From NCBI GenBank assembly GCA_021798095.1, contig JAJZYL010000074.1, positions 1 through 6,186 of the forward strand: DNA of 6,186 bases. The letters are read 5' to 3'. Below are positions 6,062-6,186 of the stretch, piece by piece (the first letter of the stretch is position 1; each line of letters opens with the position of its first letter). The DNA comes from an archaeon. Its GTDB lineage: Archaea; Thermoproteota; Nitrososphaeria; Conexivisphaerales; UBA164. Below the pieces are notes generated by a model, which searched no databases, was not told the DNA's origin, and saw only the letters and a program-made list of their open reading frames with translations. The position numbers were made by a program, and so were the translations under genes.

Positions 6062-6186
6062 TGACATACTCCCACAGCTAAAGCTTGTGGGGTTCTCACT
6101 TTTGCTTCCTTTTCGCCTTCATCCCTCACGGTCTGGACGGTTTTGCTTGAACCCATTGCCGAGTTTTGGCGTCTTTCCAGCCCTGA
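6062..6186 (-). mobile_element. Right end of an IS200/IS605-family (IS1341-type) tnpB element, partial
   Basis: Read on the minus strand, the sequence from about 6097 down to 6062 is GAGAACCCC, a stem-loop containing GCTTTAGC, then GGGAGTATGTCA. From memory this closely matches the frequent right-end pattern of tnpB elements (GAATCCC, stem, TTTAG, stem, GGGAGGATGTCA), which also forms the 3' scaffold of the omega RNA. In that orientation tnpB would lie on the minus strand to the right of the window. Between 6098 and 6186 I see no certain coding frame. One minus-strand frame stops just upstream of the stem with the tail LGNGFKQNRPDREG, a second stops nearby, and the third stays open through the stem. 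Any of these could be the TnpB C-terminus. The exact boundary with host DNA, taken as near 6062, is inferred. Whether the element is intact cannot be judged here. Confidence 0.6.
6071..6091 (-). ncRNA. Terminal stem-loop of a probable omega RNA
   Basis: CCCACAGCT (6071-6079) pairs with AGC-T-TGTGGG (6082-6091), leaving a two-base loop at 6080-6081 and one bulged T at 6085. On the minus strand it carries the CTTTAGC core seen in many tnpB right ends. In TnpB systems this hairpin closes the guide RNA scaffold, and the guide follows directly 3' of it. Here the guide would be the minus-strand sequence from about 6061 leftward, beginning near GAGCAAGCACC. Only the 3' end of the RNA is in view; the scaffold would start inside tnpB outside the window. 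As DNA, the same hairpin is a likely transposase-recognition structure. Confidence 0.5.

Noticed and set aside
6071..6091. The stem-loop as a simple transcription terminator of the winged-helix gene
   Set aside because: No T-run follows on the plus strand, and the stem-loop with its GGGAGTATGTCA flank on the minus strand fits a tnpB right end much better, although it could still stop transcription.
1..6186. CRISPR array, tRNA or rRNA genes
   Set aside because: No regularly spaced repeats, cloverleaf-like segments or rRNA-like sequence were seen by eye anywhere in the window.

Overview
The window looks archaeal, and my best guess is Thermoplasmata or a close relative. The evidence is an A-type (archaeal V-like) ATPase subunit I, a winged-helix protein of the archaeal HTH_45 type, and TATA-like boxes. 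Two of these boxes lie about 26 bases before start codons, as expected for leaderless archaeal transcripts. Two genes start with TTG, and base composition is moderately GC-rich. The lineage is an inference from protein style, not from a marker gene; Nitrososphaeria-like lineages cannot be excluded.

The left half (1-3075, minus strand) is an Hsp70 chaperone operon in the order grpE, dnaK, dnaJ. grpE starts at 3075. dnaK follows after only 2 bases with a TTG start. dnaJ follows after 49 bases and runs off the left edge, leaving 200 residues visible. Such operons in archaea are generally regarded as acquired from bacteria. The DnaK has one striking feature: the catalytic aspartate of the second phosphate-binding motif (D199 in bovine Hsc70, D194 in E. 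coli DnaK) is Ser178, while the other nucleotide-site residues I can locate are intact.

A 100-base intergenic region (3076-3175) carries two divergent promoters. To the right (plus strand) is a full-length gene for A-type ATP synthase subunit I (3176-5149), the membrane stator and ion-channel subunit. The next gene is not another ATPase subunit. After a 95-base gap with a TATA box come two overlapping genes: a six-helix membrane protein of unknown function (5245-5754) and a small winged-helix DNA-binding protein (5751-6026). The 4-base overlap suggests translational coupling and a shared membrane and DNA-binding task.

The right edge (about 6062-6186) carries a stem-loop and flanks typical of the right end of IS200/IS605-family (IS1341-type) tnpB elements. 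Its orientation implies that tnpB lies on the minus strand beyond the window. If so, the last part of an omega RNA is encoded here, and its guide would be read from the host DNA just downstream of the winged-helix gene.

I see no CRISPR array, tRNA or rRNA, and no clearly new multi-gene system. The items most worth a second look are the DnaK substitution, the tnpB end with its implied guide, and the membrane protein/winged-helix pair.
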